The position numbers were made by a program, and so were the translations under genes. From Corynebacterium suedekumii (lineage in GTDB: Bacteria; Actinomycetota; Actinomycetes; Mycobacteriales; Mycobacteriaceae), in assembly GCF_030252185.1 (NCBI RefSeq), contig NZ_CP126970.1, forward strand, positions 2,604,001-2,668,000: a stretch of 64,000 nucleotides of DNA, in the 5' to 3' direction. The notes under the pieces were generated by a model. That model had not been told where the DNA came from. It was given only the letters and a program-made list of their open reading frames with translations, and did not search any database. Position 1 is the first letter of the stretch. Each line of letters begins with the position of its first letter. Of this stretch, positions 49,768 to 58,199 are shown piece after piece.

Positions 49768-49807
49768 CAGTTTCCCTTTTGAAAATCGTGGCGGAAAGTG
49801 AATGGCT

Positions 49808-49839
49808 GTAGGCCGAGTGCTCGGCTGACTACGGCCTAC
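49808..49839 (-). other. Intercistronic hairpin between ctaE and qcrC
   Basis: GTAGGCCG (49808-49815) pairs perfectly with CGGCCTAC (49832-49839); an alternative inner palindrome GCCGAGTGCTCGGC lies at 49812-49825. It includes the ctaE stop codon. There is no T-tract, so RNA processing or stability control is more likely than full termination. Confidence 0.6.
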
Positions 49840-50450
49840 TGGACTAGGTAGAGAGTGATGAAGACGCCGATCCAGATGACGTCGACGAAGTGCCAGTAGT
49901 ACGACACGACCATGGCCGCGGTGGCCTGGGCGGGCGTGAACTTGGACTTGGCCAGACGCATGAGGATCACCACGAAGGCGATCACACCGGCGGTCACGTG
50001 GGCTGCGTGGAAGCCCGTGATGATGTAGAAGACGGATCCGAACACGCTGGACTGGATGGTCACACCGTGGTGGATCATCTCGTAATACTCGAAGGCCAGG
50101 AAACCGAGGAAGGCCACTGCCAGTGCCACGGTGATCCAGAACCAGCGTCGGAGACCGAAAACGTCACCCCTTTCAGCTGCGAAGACGCCGAACTGTGCGG
50201 TGAACGAGGAGGCGACCAGAATCGTCGTGATGATGAAGCCGTACACGACGTTAAGGTTGGCGGTCTGCTCCGCCCAATCGCCTGCCTGGCCGTTCGCACG
50301 CGACGTGAAGTACATCGCGAACAGTCCGGCGAAGAACATCAATTCCTGGGACAGGAACACGATCGTGCCGACACTGACCATGTTGGGTCGGTTCAGTGCA
50401 GGAACACGCCGTGGTGCTGCCATGTCTGGGTTTGAAACTGCGCTCGTCAC
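49836..50450 (-). CDS. ctaE: Cytochrome aa3 oxidase subunit III
   Basis: 204 aa with five membrane helices. [29 protein letters not shown] begins the first helix; [12 protein letters not shown] and the C-terminal [19 protein letters not shown] are standard subunit III motifs. I chose GTG at 50450 ([12 protein letters not shown]), matching the usual length of corynebacterial CtaE; the open frame continues upstream without coding signal. It heads the ctaE-qcrCAB operon. Confidence 0.93.
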   Translation of the reverse strand: MTSAVSNPDMAAPRRVPALNRPNMVSVGTIVFLSQELMFFAGLFAMYFTSRANGQAGDWAEQTANLNVVYGFIITTILVASSFTAQFGVFAAERGDVFGLRRWFWITVALAVAFLGFLAFEYYEMIHHGVTIQSSVFGSVFYIITGFHAAHVTAGVIAFVVILMRLAKSKFTPAQATAAMVVSYYWHFVDVIWIGVFITLYLVQ

Positions 50451-50457
50451 GTAGGAC

Positions 50458-50486
50458 AGTATGACGGTTTTCGGCGCGGAAGTCAC
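50458..50486 (-). promoter_or_regulatory. ctaE promoter, probably leaderless
   Basis: Minus strand: GTGACT, 17-bp spacer, CATACT, then 7 nt to the GTG start. No ribosome-binding site lies between. Confidence 0.5.
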
Positions 50487-50489
50487 CTC

Positions 50490-50870
50490 GTATCCCCCCG
50501 TGTCCGGCGCGAAAACACGATTTTCACCTGCGGTTTTAGCGTGGCCCCCGAAACGGGCGAAAAAGTTTCCACCCCCGGGAACTTTTCCGGGAACTATCCG
50601 ACGCAGCATTCCCGCTGGTCATCTCCCCCACCACGGTCGCCGACCCCTCAGTGACAGTTGTTGGGCGTAACCCTACCCCATCCCGCGCGGTGCGGGGCAG
50701 GAACCGCCAGGAGGGTACAAGAGATTCAGATCACAACGCTTTCGGCGGTTCCGGGGCGGGTACCAACTTTCGATTGACCCCCGATAACCAGCGCATTCCC
50801 CTCCCACGGACCTCGGGAAGCACCCCCTCCCCCTCCCACCGGGAGCGTCACCCCGCCCCGGAATCCACGA
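50490..50870. other. Gene-free interval between the two cta operons
   Basis: About 380 bp without a credible gene on either strand. Apart from the ctaE promoter at one edge and the ctaF terminator at the other I see no clear structure in it. Confidence 0.5.
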
Positions 50871-50899
50871 ACGGCGCCCTCCGTGATGGAGGGCGCCGT
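50871..50899 (-). terminator. Terminator of the ctaC-ctaF operon
   Basis: Perfect 12-bp stem ACGGCGCCCTCC / GGAGGGCGCCGT with a 5-nt loop, 36 bp after ctaF. The minus strand continues TCGTGGATTCC, only moderately T-rich. Confidence 0.8.
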
Positions 50900-50934
50900 G
50901 AGGATTCGTGGGGCAGCTGGCGGGCCGTGAGGCT

Positions 50935-51366
50935 CTAGTGCTTTTCCTTCGGCAGACCGTACTGCAGGTTGAGCATGGTGCCGGCCCAGACAAGCAGGAC
51001 CGCGCCCAGGGCGATCAGCCAGTAGTGCCAGAAGGCGACACCGAGACCGAGCACCATGACGGCACCTGCCATGGCGGCGGGCCAGATGGAGTTCGGGGAG
51101 AAGAAACCGAGAATACCGGCCTTGTCCTCGACCTCAGCCTCTTCCCAGTCCTCGGGGAGGACATCGGTGCGACGCTCGGTGAAGTGGAGGTACCCGCCCA
51201 GCATCATCGCTAGGGCGAAGGAGAGGACCAGGGCGACGATGCCGACCCATTCCGCTCCGAACAGGTACGCGTCGTCGGCGACGTAGGTGGTGGCGAAAAT
51301 GTAGATGATGGCTACCAGCCCGATGAATGCGGCGACGGCGTACATCAGTTTTGCACTTGCGTTCAT
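50935..51366 (-). CDS. ctaF: Cytochrome aa3 oxidase subunit IV
   Basis: 143 aa actinobacterial subunit IV with four membrane helices (about 7-27, 40-60, 92-108, 112-130). A conserved loop reads [28 protein letters not shown] at 51366, 14 bp after ctaC. Confidence 0.93.
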   Translation of the reverse strand: MNASAKLMYAVAAFIGLVAIIYIFATTYVADDAYLFGAEWVGIVALVLSFALAMMLGGYLHFTERRTDVLPEDWEEAEVEDKAGILGFFSPNSIWPAAMAGAVMVLGLGVAFWHYWLIALGAVLLVWAGTMLNLQYGLPKEKH

Positions 51367-51380
51367 TGCGCTACCCCTTC

Positions 51381-52474
51381 CTAGACGTTCTCGTTGTTGT
51401 CGATGACGTTCTCGCCGTCCCAGGTCTGACGGGACGAGTTGAACGGGTGGGTGGAGGTCGCGTACGGGGCCTCGCCGATGGCGGCCAGAGCCTCAGAGTT
51501 CGGGGCATCCGGGTTGTCGATGCGGAACTGCATGTACTCGGTGAAGGCCTCCGGGGAGACCGCGCGCAGCTCGAAGTTCATCATCGAGTGGTAGGTACCG
51601 CACATCTCGGCACAGCGGCCGACGAATGCGCCCTCTTCCTCGATGGCCTCGATCTGGAAGGCACGCTGCTGCTGGTTGGTCTCCGGGTGGGCGTAGGCGT
51701 CACGTTTGAACAGGAATTCCGGGATCCAGAACGAGTGGGCGACGTCACCGGAAGCGAGCTGGAACTCGATCGGGGTGTTGGTCGGGAGAACCAGGACCGG
51801 AACCTCCTCGGTGGTGCCGAGGGTCTCGATCTGGTTGAAGTGGAGGTACGACTGGTCGCCCTTGGACATACCGTGGATCGGGTTGGGGTTCTTGACCTGC
51901 TCCGGATCGTCGTACTTGGACTCGTCGGCCAGAGCCTGACGCTCCTCGTCGGCACCGATGTACTCGGAGCCGGTCGGGCTCAGCTGGGCGCCGACGTTCT
52001 GGTAGCCGAACTTCCAGTTCCACTGGAATGCGGTGACGTCAACGGTGACCTGCGGATCCTTGTCCAGCGCGGTGACCTTCTGCTGCGTCTGGACGGTGAA
52101 GAAGAACAGACCCATGACGATGATGATCGGCATGATGGTCAGGACCAGTTCCAGTGGAATGTTGTACTGCAGCTGCTTCGGGAACTCACCCTTGCCCTGC
52201 TTCTCGGCCTTCTTCGCGTTCCAGCTGAAGATGGCGACGAGCATGAGGACCCACATGATGATGCCGATGATCCAGGCGGTCACCCAGACCCAGATCCAGA
52301 AGTTGTACATCGACGTGGCTTCCGGGGTGATGCCCTGGGGCCAGCCCATGCCGAGAATCCTGCCGACGCTCTCGGGGGAGCGACGTCACAGCCGGCGAGC
52401 GCGAGGCCCGCGAGAGCCATGACGCCACCGAGACCCGCCTTACGGGCGAAGCCGCGAATATTACGCTGTTCCAC
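51381..52474 (-). CDS. ctaC: Cytochrome aa3 oxidase subunit II (frame interrupted)
   Basis: The main frame gives two membrane helices and the CuA domain with HSFWIPEF and [12 protein letters not shown]. Its expected N-terminus, a lipoprotein signal ending in [11 protein letters not shown], is present from GTG at 52474 but in another frame. The frames separate at the G5 run 52374-52378 (C5 on the coding strand). One extra C would join AGCDVAPP to [14 protein letters not shown] and give a normal length near 363 aa. Without it the protein would need an internal start (ATG at 52349) and lack its signal peptide, which is implausible for an essential oxidase subunit. Confidence 0.9.
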
Positions 52475-52681
52475 GTGTGTCTGCCTTCCTGTCCACACTA
52501 AATCCTTGAACACTGGTGAAGCATTCCTAACTAAGCAGGATAGTTCATCGGCGGATGCCATCCGACCGCTTTCATCCCGGCCACGTCGGGCGATGCCGCA
52601 CCTGTGCCACTCGAAGTACCCCGGATGTTACAGCCCAGGTGGGATAACCACCGAATGACCGCGGAACCCCCTCCCCTGGGG

Positions 52682-52697
52682 TGTAACCCAATTCACA
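52682..52697. promoter_or_regulatory. CRP/GlxR-type binding site between ctaC and asnB
   Basis: TGTAACCCAATTCACA matches TGTGA-N6-TCACA at nine of ten fixed positions. It lies 208 bp upstream of ctaC and 173 bp upstream of asnB. GlxR is known to control cta/qcr genes in C. glutamicum. The rest of 52475-52870 holds no gene. Confidence 0.5.
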
Positions 52698-52870
52698 ATC
52701 GCCGGTGCGCGGCATCATCCGAAAGTATCCACCCGTTCGGGGATTTCTCCCACCCCCTCCCCCACCGGCGGCCGAATCCGGCCGTTGACGTGGCGGTGTC
52801 GGCGCCCGGGCGGTCGGGGTCGTATCGTGGGACCATCACTGTCCGTTATATAGAGGAGAACATCTTTCAC

Positions 52871-54792
52871 ATGTGCGGCTTCATTGGCCTAGTGGCCAGC
52901 GGCGCGAATGCGCCCGAGTTCGTCGATGCCGTGACGCGGTCCCTGCCGTGCATGCGTCACCGCGGCCCGGACGACCTCGGCACCTGGAACGACGAGGACG
53001 TGGTCTTCGGCTTCAACCGTCTGGCCATCGTCGATCTCGATCACTCCCAGCAGCCACTGGTGTGGGGCCCGGCGGACAACCCGGAGCGCTACACCCTCGT
53101 GTTCAACGGGGAGATCTACAACTACGTCGAGCTACGGGAGGAACTGACCGCCGCCGGCCTCACGTTCACCACCGAGGGTGACTCCGAGACCATCGTCGTC
53201 GGATACCACCACTGGGGCGCAGACGTCGTGGAGCACCTGCGCGGCATGTTCGCCTTCGCCATCTGGGACACCCAGGAGAAGGTCATGTTCGCGGCCCGTG
53301 ACCAGTTCGGCATCAAGCCGCTGTACTACGCCACCACCGACGCCGGCACCGTCTTCGCCTCCGAGAAGAAGTCCATCCTGGAGATGGCGACCGAGTTGGG
53401 TCTCGATCTCAGCCTTGACCGCCGGGCCATCGAGCACTACGTGGACCTCCAGTACGTGCCCGAACCGGAGTCGCTGCACGCCAACATCCGTCGCGTGGAG
53501 TCAGGCTGCACGGTGACGCTGCGTCCGGGAGGGACGGTCGTCGACAAGCGGTACTTCAAGCCCACCTTCCCGGTACAGCCGGTCCCCAAGGGGAAGGAAC
53601 AGGACCTGTTCGACCGCATCGCGCGTGTCCTCGAGGACTCGGTGGAGAAGCACATGCGGGCAGACGTGACCGTCGGCTCCTTCCTCTCCGGTGGCATCGA
53701 CTCCACCGCCATCGCGACGCTGGCCAAGCGCCACAACCCCAACCTGCTCACCTTCACCACCGGCTTCGAGCGGGAGGGCTACTCCGAGGTCGACGTCGCG
53801 GCAGAGTCGGCGGCGGCGATCGGGGTGGAGCACATCGTCAAGGTCGTCTCCCCCGAGGAGTACGCCGGCGCCATCCCCAAGATCATGTGGTACCTCGACG
53901 ACCCCGTCGCCGACCCGTCCCTGGTCCCGCTGTTCTTCGTCGCCCAGGAGGCCCGCAAGCACGTCAAGGTCGTCCTCTCCGGCGAAGGCGCCGATGAGCT
54001 GTTCGGTGGGTACACCATCTACAAGGAACCGCTGTCGCTCGCGCCCTTCGAGAAGATCCCCTCCCCCTGCTCAAGGGCCTGCGCCAGCTGGGCAAGGTCC
54101 TCCCCGACGGCGTCAAGGGCAAGTCCCTGCTCGACCGCGGCACCCAGACCATGGAGGAGCGCTACTACGGCAACGCCCGCTCCTTCAACTTCGAGCAGCT
54201 CCAGCGCGTCCTGCCGTGGGCGAAGGAGGAATGGGACCACAAGGAGGTCACCGCCCCCGTCTACGACGTCTCCCGCGACATGGACCCCGTCGCCCGGATG
54301 CAGCACCTCGACCTGTTCACCTGGATGCGCGGCGACATCCTGGTCAAGGCCGACAAGATCAACATGGCCAACTCGCTGGAACTGCGCGTGCCCTTCCTGG
54401 ACAAGGAGGTGTTCAAGGTCGCCGAGACCATCCCGACCGACCTGAAGATCGCCAACGGCACCACCAAGTACGCGCTGCGCAAGGCCATGGAGCAGATCGT
54501 GCCCCCGCACGTCCTGCACCGGAAGAAGCTCGGCTTTCCCGTCCCCATGCGCCACTGGCTCGCCGGCGACGAACTCTACGGCTGGGCCCAGGACACCATC
54601 AACGAGTCCCAGACCGACGACATCTTCAACCGGAAGGCCGTCCTGGAGATGCTCAAGGAACACCGCGACGGCGTCTCCGACCACTCCCGTCGCCTGTGGA
54701 CCGTCCTCGCGTTCATGGTCTGGCACGGCATCTTCATCGAGCACCGGATCGACCCGCAGATCGAGGAGAAGGACTACCCCGTCTCGTTGTAA
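52871..54792 (+). CDS. asnB: Glutamine-hydrolysing asparagine synthase, LtsA type (frame interrupted)
   Basis: The N-terminal glutaminase domain begins MCGFIGLV with catalytic Cys2; the synthetase domain carries the PP-loop SFLSGGIDSTAIA. In C. glutamicum the orthologue LtsA amidates cell-wall intermediates and its loss causes lysozyme sensitivity. The frame breaks in the C5 run 54063-54067: the first frame ends at 54445, while KGLRQLGKVLPDG and the rest continue one frame over to 54792. Adding one C restores 640 aa, the usual LtsA length. ATG at 52871 behind GAGGAG, spaced 12 nt. Confidence 0.9.
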
Positions 54793-54833
54793 CGGCTGCA
54801 GGCGTCCGTGGACTGGTTCACCAGTTCGCCTGG

Positions 54834-54962
54834 CCCAATTCGCCTGACCCAATTCGCCTGACCCAATTCGAGTACCCCAATTCGAGTACCCCAATTCGAC
54901 CTCCCCAATAAATCGGGTGGCCCTCCCGGCGCTCTCGATTCATTGGTGATGTCGAATTGGGG
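54834..54962. repeat. 14-bp tandem array plus hairpin repeat element, copy 2
   Basis: CCCAAT starts at 54834, 54848, 54862, 54876, 54890 and 54904, six units in exact 14-bp phase (consensus CCCAATTCGNNTNN; the last is CCCAATAAATCGGG). The right arm has ATTGG at 54942 and 54956, also 14 bp apart. The outer stem CCCCAATTCGAC / GTCGAATTGGGG is a perfect 12 bp, and the inner stem CCAATAAATCG / CGATTCATTGG has one mismatch. It lies between the convergent 3' ends of asnB and the IscA-like gene. Confidence 0.9.
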
Positions 54963-55079
54963 TTTCGCTCTCCAGCCCCACCGCCCCGTACACGACCCCC
55001 ACACGACAACGCCCGCCCCACCCCGGAACGGATCCGGAGGGGACGGGCGTGGTCAGGCCGGACAACCGGCCGGGACCCC

Positions 55080-55424
55080 CTAGTTGAAGGAGTCGCCGCA
55101 GGCGCAGGAGCCGCCGGCGTTGGGGTTGTCGATGGTGAAGCCCTGAGACTCGATGGTGTCGGCGAAGTCGATGCGGGCTCCGGTCAGGTACGGCACGGAC
55201 ATCTTGTCCACGACGAGGCGGACGCCGCCGATCTCGTCGACCTTGTCGCCGTCGAGGGAGCGGTCGTCGAAGTAGAGCTGGTAGCGCAGGCCGGCGCAGC
55301 CACCGGGCTGGACGGCGATGCGCAGGGCGAGGTCGTCGCGGCCTTCCTGATCGAGCAGGGCCTTGGCCTTGGCAGCGGCGGTGTCGGACAGGATGACGCC
55401 GGTACTGGAGGTGGGGGCGGTCAT
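55080..55424 (-). CDS. A-type iron-sulfur carrier (IscA/ErpA/HesB family)
   Basis: 114 aa. The three conserved cysteines are present: QPGGCAGLRYQLYF near residue 57 and the C-terminal SCACGDSFN pair. It delivers Fe-S clusters to target proteins, for instance the Rieske protein encoded nearby. ATG at 55424 behind AAGGAGACCACC; the longer frame upstream is not needed. Confidence 0.93.
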   Translation of the reverse strand: MTAPTSSTGVILSDTAAAKAKALLDQEGRDDLALRIAVQPGGCAGLRYQLYFDDRSLDGDKVDEIGGVRLVVDKMSVPYLTGARIDFADTIESQGFTIDNPNAGGSCACGDSFN

Positions 55425-55507
55425 GGTGGTCTCCTTGCGTTTTGGGTACTTCGGTTGCGCCAGGAACTCCCTCGTAGACCGAAGGGAAACCCGTATAGGC
55501 GACCACC

Positions 55508-55526
55508 ATACTCCCGTGGGAAGTAT
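55508..55526. promoter_or_regulatory. Imperfect 19-bp palindrome, possible operator
   Basis: ATACTCCCGTGGGAAGTAT between the divergent IscA-like and DUF3043 genes: ATACT/AGTAT and CC/GG pair, with one mismatched pair and a GTG centre. Confidence 0.35.
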
Positions 55527-55657
55527 CAGGTCCACCTGGGTTTGTTAGGTCACGGTAACCCGGGGCCGGGCGGGCCGGCTCGGCAGTTGTGGTGGCGCTT
55601 ACCTGTAGTCAACGCCGTGGGGTCGACCCGTATTCCCGGAATGTTCCCCGGGCCTTG

Positions 55658-55663
55658 TAGCCT
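55658..55663 (+). promoter_or_regulatory. -10 element implying a leaderless DUF3043 transcript
   Basis: TAGCCT ends 7 nt before the GTG at 55671, with no ribosome-binding site between. Confidence 0.4.
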
Positions 55664-55670
55664 GGGGTTC

Positions 55671-56426
55671 GTGAAACTTCCCTGGCAGAAATCCGATGAC
55701 AGCACCCCCGCGGCCGGGTCGACCCGCGCGGATCTGAGCGAGCACACCGGCACCGCAGGCACTGCAGACAGCGCAGGCACGGCCAACGCGTCCGCCAACG
55801 CCGACGGCACCGAGCCCCGTCGCCCGAAGGGGTACACCCCGCCGAAGGGTCGGCCGACGCCGAAGCGTCGTGAGGTGGAGATCGAGCGTGGCATCATCCG
55901 TGATCCTTCGGCCCCGAAGTCAGCGGCGCAGCGTAGTGCGCAGCGCAAGGAGCTGAAGAAGTCCATGTCCAAGGAGGAGTGGAAGGCCTACAAGGCGAAG
56001 GAGCGGGAGGAGTCGCGTCAGCACCAGCGGGAGGTGCAGAAGGCGATGGACCGGGGTGATGAGCGCTATCTCATGCCCCGTGACCAGGGCGAGGAGCGTG
56101 GTTACGTGCGTGACTGGGTGGATTCGCGTCGCTTCCTCAACAACTGGGTGATGCCGGTGGCGTTGGGTCTGCTGGTGATCCTGTTCATCGGTACATGGCT
56201 GCCGGAGGTGGCCAACGTGATGTCGATGTTCGCGATGGTTCTCATGTTCATGTTCTTCATCGAGGGCGTCTGGCTGGGCAGCCGGGCGAACAAGGCGGTG
56301 CGGGCGAAGTTCCCGGGTACGACGGCCGCCGGCCTGGGTCTGGGCTTCTACACGTACTCGCGGGCGACGCAGCCGCGGAAGTGGCGTACCCCGAAGCCGC
56401 GCGTGGAGATCGGCCAGCAGGTTTAA
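55671..56426 (+). CDS. DUF3043 membrane protein
   Basis: 251 aa. A low-complexity Thr/Ala/Gly N-terminus and the conserved basic segment PKGYTPPKGRPTPKRRE lead into a charged coiled-coil-like helix (KSMSKEEWKAYKAKEREESRQHQ). Two membrane helices follow (about 162-180 and 184-202), then VRAKFPGTTAAGLGLGFYTYSRATQPRKWR. Function unknown but widely conserved in actinobacteria at this position. GTG at 55671. Confidence 0.9.
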   Translation: MKLPWQKSDDSTPAAGSTRADLSEHTGTAGTADSAGTANASANADGTEPRRPKGYTPPKGRPTPKRREVEIERGIIRDPSAPKSAAQRSAQRKELKKSMSKEEWKAYKAKEREESRQHQREVQKAMDRGDERYLMPRDQGEERGYVRDWVDSRRFLNNWVMPVALGLLVILFIGTWLPEVANVMSMFAMVLMFMFFIEGVWLGSRANKAVRAKFPGTTAAGLGLGFYTYSRATQPRKWRTPKPRVEIGQQV

Positions 56427-56468
56427 TCGTCAGGTAGTCCGCCACCCGTGCCTTCAGGAGGTTTCCCC

Positions 56469-57488
56469 GTGGATTCGACCCCGCTCTTCGACGCTGTCGC
56501 TGCTCCCGACGAGCAGGCCCGTGAGGATGTGTTCACCCGTCTGGCGCAGGCCGACACGGTGGGAGCCGGCCTGGGTCGGTTGGGGGAGGTCGCCGGGTGG
56601 GTGGCCGCCTGCCAGGGGCAGGTCCCGCCGCGGCCAGTCACCCGTGCCCGGGTGGTGGTGTTCGCCGGGGATCACGGGATCGCCGCCCGTGGGGTGTCGT
56701 TGCTGGATCCCGGTACCTCGGTCGTGCAGACGGAGCAGGTCCGGGAGGGTGCCGGCGCGGTGAATGTGCTGGCGCGGGCGGCGGGGGCGTCGATACGCAT
56801 GGTGGATGTGTCGCTGGACCATGAGGCGTGGGGGGATGAGCGGGTGGCGCGGTCGTCGGGGGCGGTCGACGTCGAGGACGCGATGACCGCCGAGCAGTTC
56901 GACCGGGCGCTGGAGATCGGTCGCCGGATCGCCGATCAGGAGGTTGACGGCGGCGCTGACCTGCTCATTCCGGGTGATCTGGGGGTCGGCGGCACGACGG
57001 TGGCCGCGTCGGTGCTCGGTGCGTTCACGCGGACGGAGCCGGTGGCGATCGTCGGCCCGGGTGTCGGGATGACCGATGGGATGTGGAAGATCAAGGTCAG
57101 TGTCATCCGGGACGCGATGTTCCGGGTGCGCGGCCTGGCGGCGCAGCCGCTGGAGGTTCTCCGGATGGTCTCCTCGCCGGACTTCGTGGCGCTGGTGGGG
57201 TTCATCGCGCAGGCCGCGGTGCGCCGCACCCCGCTGCTTCTCGACGGCGCCCTGGTCACCACCGCAGCCTACGTCGCCGAACGCCTCGCCCCGGGTGCCC
57301 GGGACTGGTTCTGGGCGGGGCAGCTGACGCCGGAGCCCGCCCATCTCATCGCCCTGCAGGCGCTCGACCTCACGCCGCTCATCGCCCTGGACATGACCGC
57401 CGGGCAGGGCACCGGGGCGCTCGCGGCCCTGCCGTTGGTGACCTCGGCCGTCGAGCTGGTCGCTGACGAACTCAGTTCCTGCGGCTGA
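56469..57488 (+). CDS. cobT: Nicotinate-nucleotide--dimethylbenzimidazole phosphoribosyltransferase-like (CobT)
   Basis: 339 aa. It should make alpha-ribazole phosphate for the lower ligand of cobalamin. VVVFAGDHGIAARGVS and the overall fold pattern are clear. Two positions known to carry catalytic Glu in the Salmonella enzyme look different: GEMGIGNTT appears as GDLGVGGTT, and the C-terminal GEGTGA as GQGTGA. cobU and cobS, which flank cobT in C. glutamicum, are absent. GTG at 56469 behind AGGAGG; its 3' end overlaps the hydrolase gene by 17 bp. Confidence 0.85.
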   Translation: MDSTPLFDAVAAPDEQAREDVFTRLAQADTVGAGLGRLGEVAGWVAACQGQVPPRPVTRARVVVFAGDHGIAARGVSLLDPGTSVVQTEQVREGAGAVNVLARAAGASIRMVDVSLDHEAWGDERVARSSGAVDVEDAMTAEQFDRALEIGRRIADQEVDGGADLLIPGDLGVGGTTVAASVLGAFTRTEPVAIVGPGVGMTDGMWKIKVSVIRDAMFRVRGLAAQPLEVLRMVSSPDFVALVGFIAQAAVRRTPLLLDGALVTTAAYVAERLAPGARDWFWAGQLTPEPAHLIALQALDLTPLIALDMTAGQGTGALAALPLVTSAVELVADELSSCG

Positions 57489-58160
57489 TCAGCACCTCGA
57501 GCGCATCCGCCAGTTCCACCGGGCGGCTGAGCGCCACCGGGTGGCCGCCGTCCATGAGGTCCGCCTCGATCCCGACCCGTCGCCGGGTCAGTTCCTGCAT
57601 GTACTCGACGGGGAGCAGGCGGTCGCCCCGGGTGAGCAGCACGGCGGTGGGGACGTCTGGCCAGCGGTCCAGCGGCCACGGGTCGGCGAAGGCGCTGTCG
57701 GTGTGGTCGATCGCGTGGTGTGTGAGCTTCTCGACCAGGGAGTCGGGTAGCTCGTGGAAGAAGATGGTGGCCGCGTCCGAGTCCTCGGCTGTGCTCCACC
57801 CTTCCCGGTCCGCCTGACGACGGCGGGCGGCTGCGTAGCCCGGCAGATCCCAGAACTGGGCGGGCGTTTCCCCGGGCGCGGGGAGCATCGGCGTGAGCAG
57901 GATGAGTTGGCGTGCCCCGATGTCCTCCGCCAGGAGGGTGCCCGGGTACGCCCGAACGACTGTGCCACGACGACGCACCCGGGTGACCGGCCGATCTGCT
58001 CCACTGCGGCTGCCACGTAATCCGCGAGGAGTGCGGTGTCGGAATCGTAGGGCAGGAACACCGGGATCACCTCATGTCCCCGGGCGGTGAGCTCCGCGGT
58101 GAGCAGGTGCCAGTACCAAGGCCCGCTGGCCGCCGGCGGGATGAGCGCGATTCTCGCCAT
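57472..58160 (-). CDS. Alpha/beta hydrolase (frame interrupted)
   Basis: The N-terminal part (MARIALIPPAASGPWYWHLL to GCVVVAQSFG) holds the nucleophile elbow, with Ser in AQSFG. The frame then reads nonsense, while the natural continuation (AYPGTLLAEDIGARQLILLTPMLP) runs one frame over to the stop at 57472. It ends with the catalytic His region DGGHPVALSRP. One missing base in the CCC run 57951-57953 explains it. The reconstructed length is about 229 aa. It occupies the place of cobS between cobT and ilvE. Substrate unknown. Confidence 0.75.
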
Positions 58161-58199
58161 GTCACCAGCGTACGCAGCTGGTCGGCCCGGAAGGCTTCG

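Noticed and set aside
54834..54917. CRISPR-like array
   Set aside because: Units are 14 bp with no spacers and no cas genes nearby.
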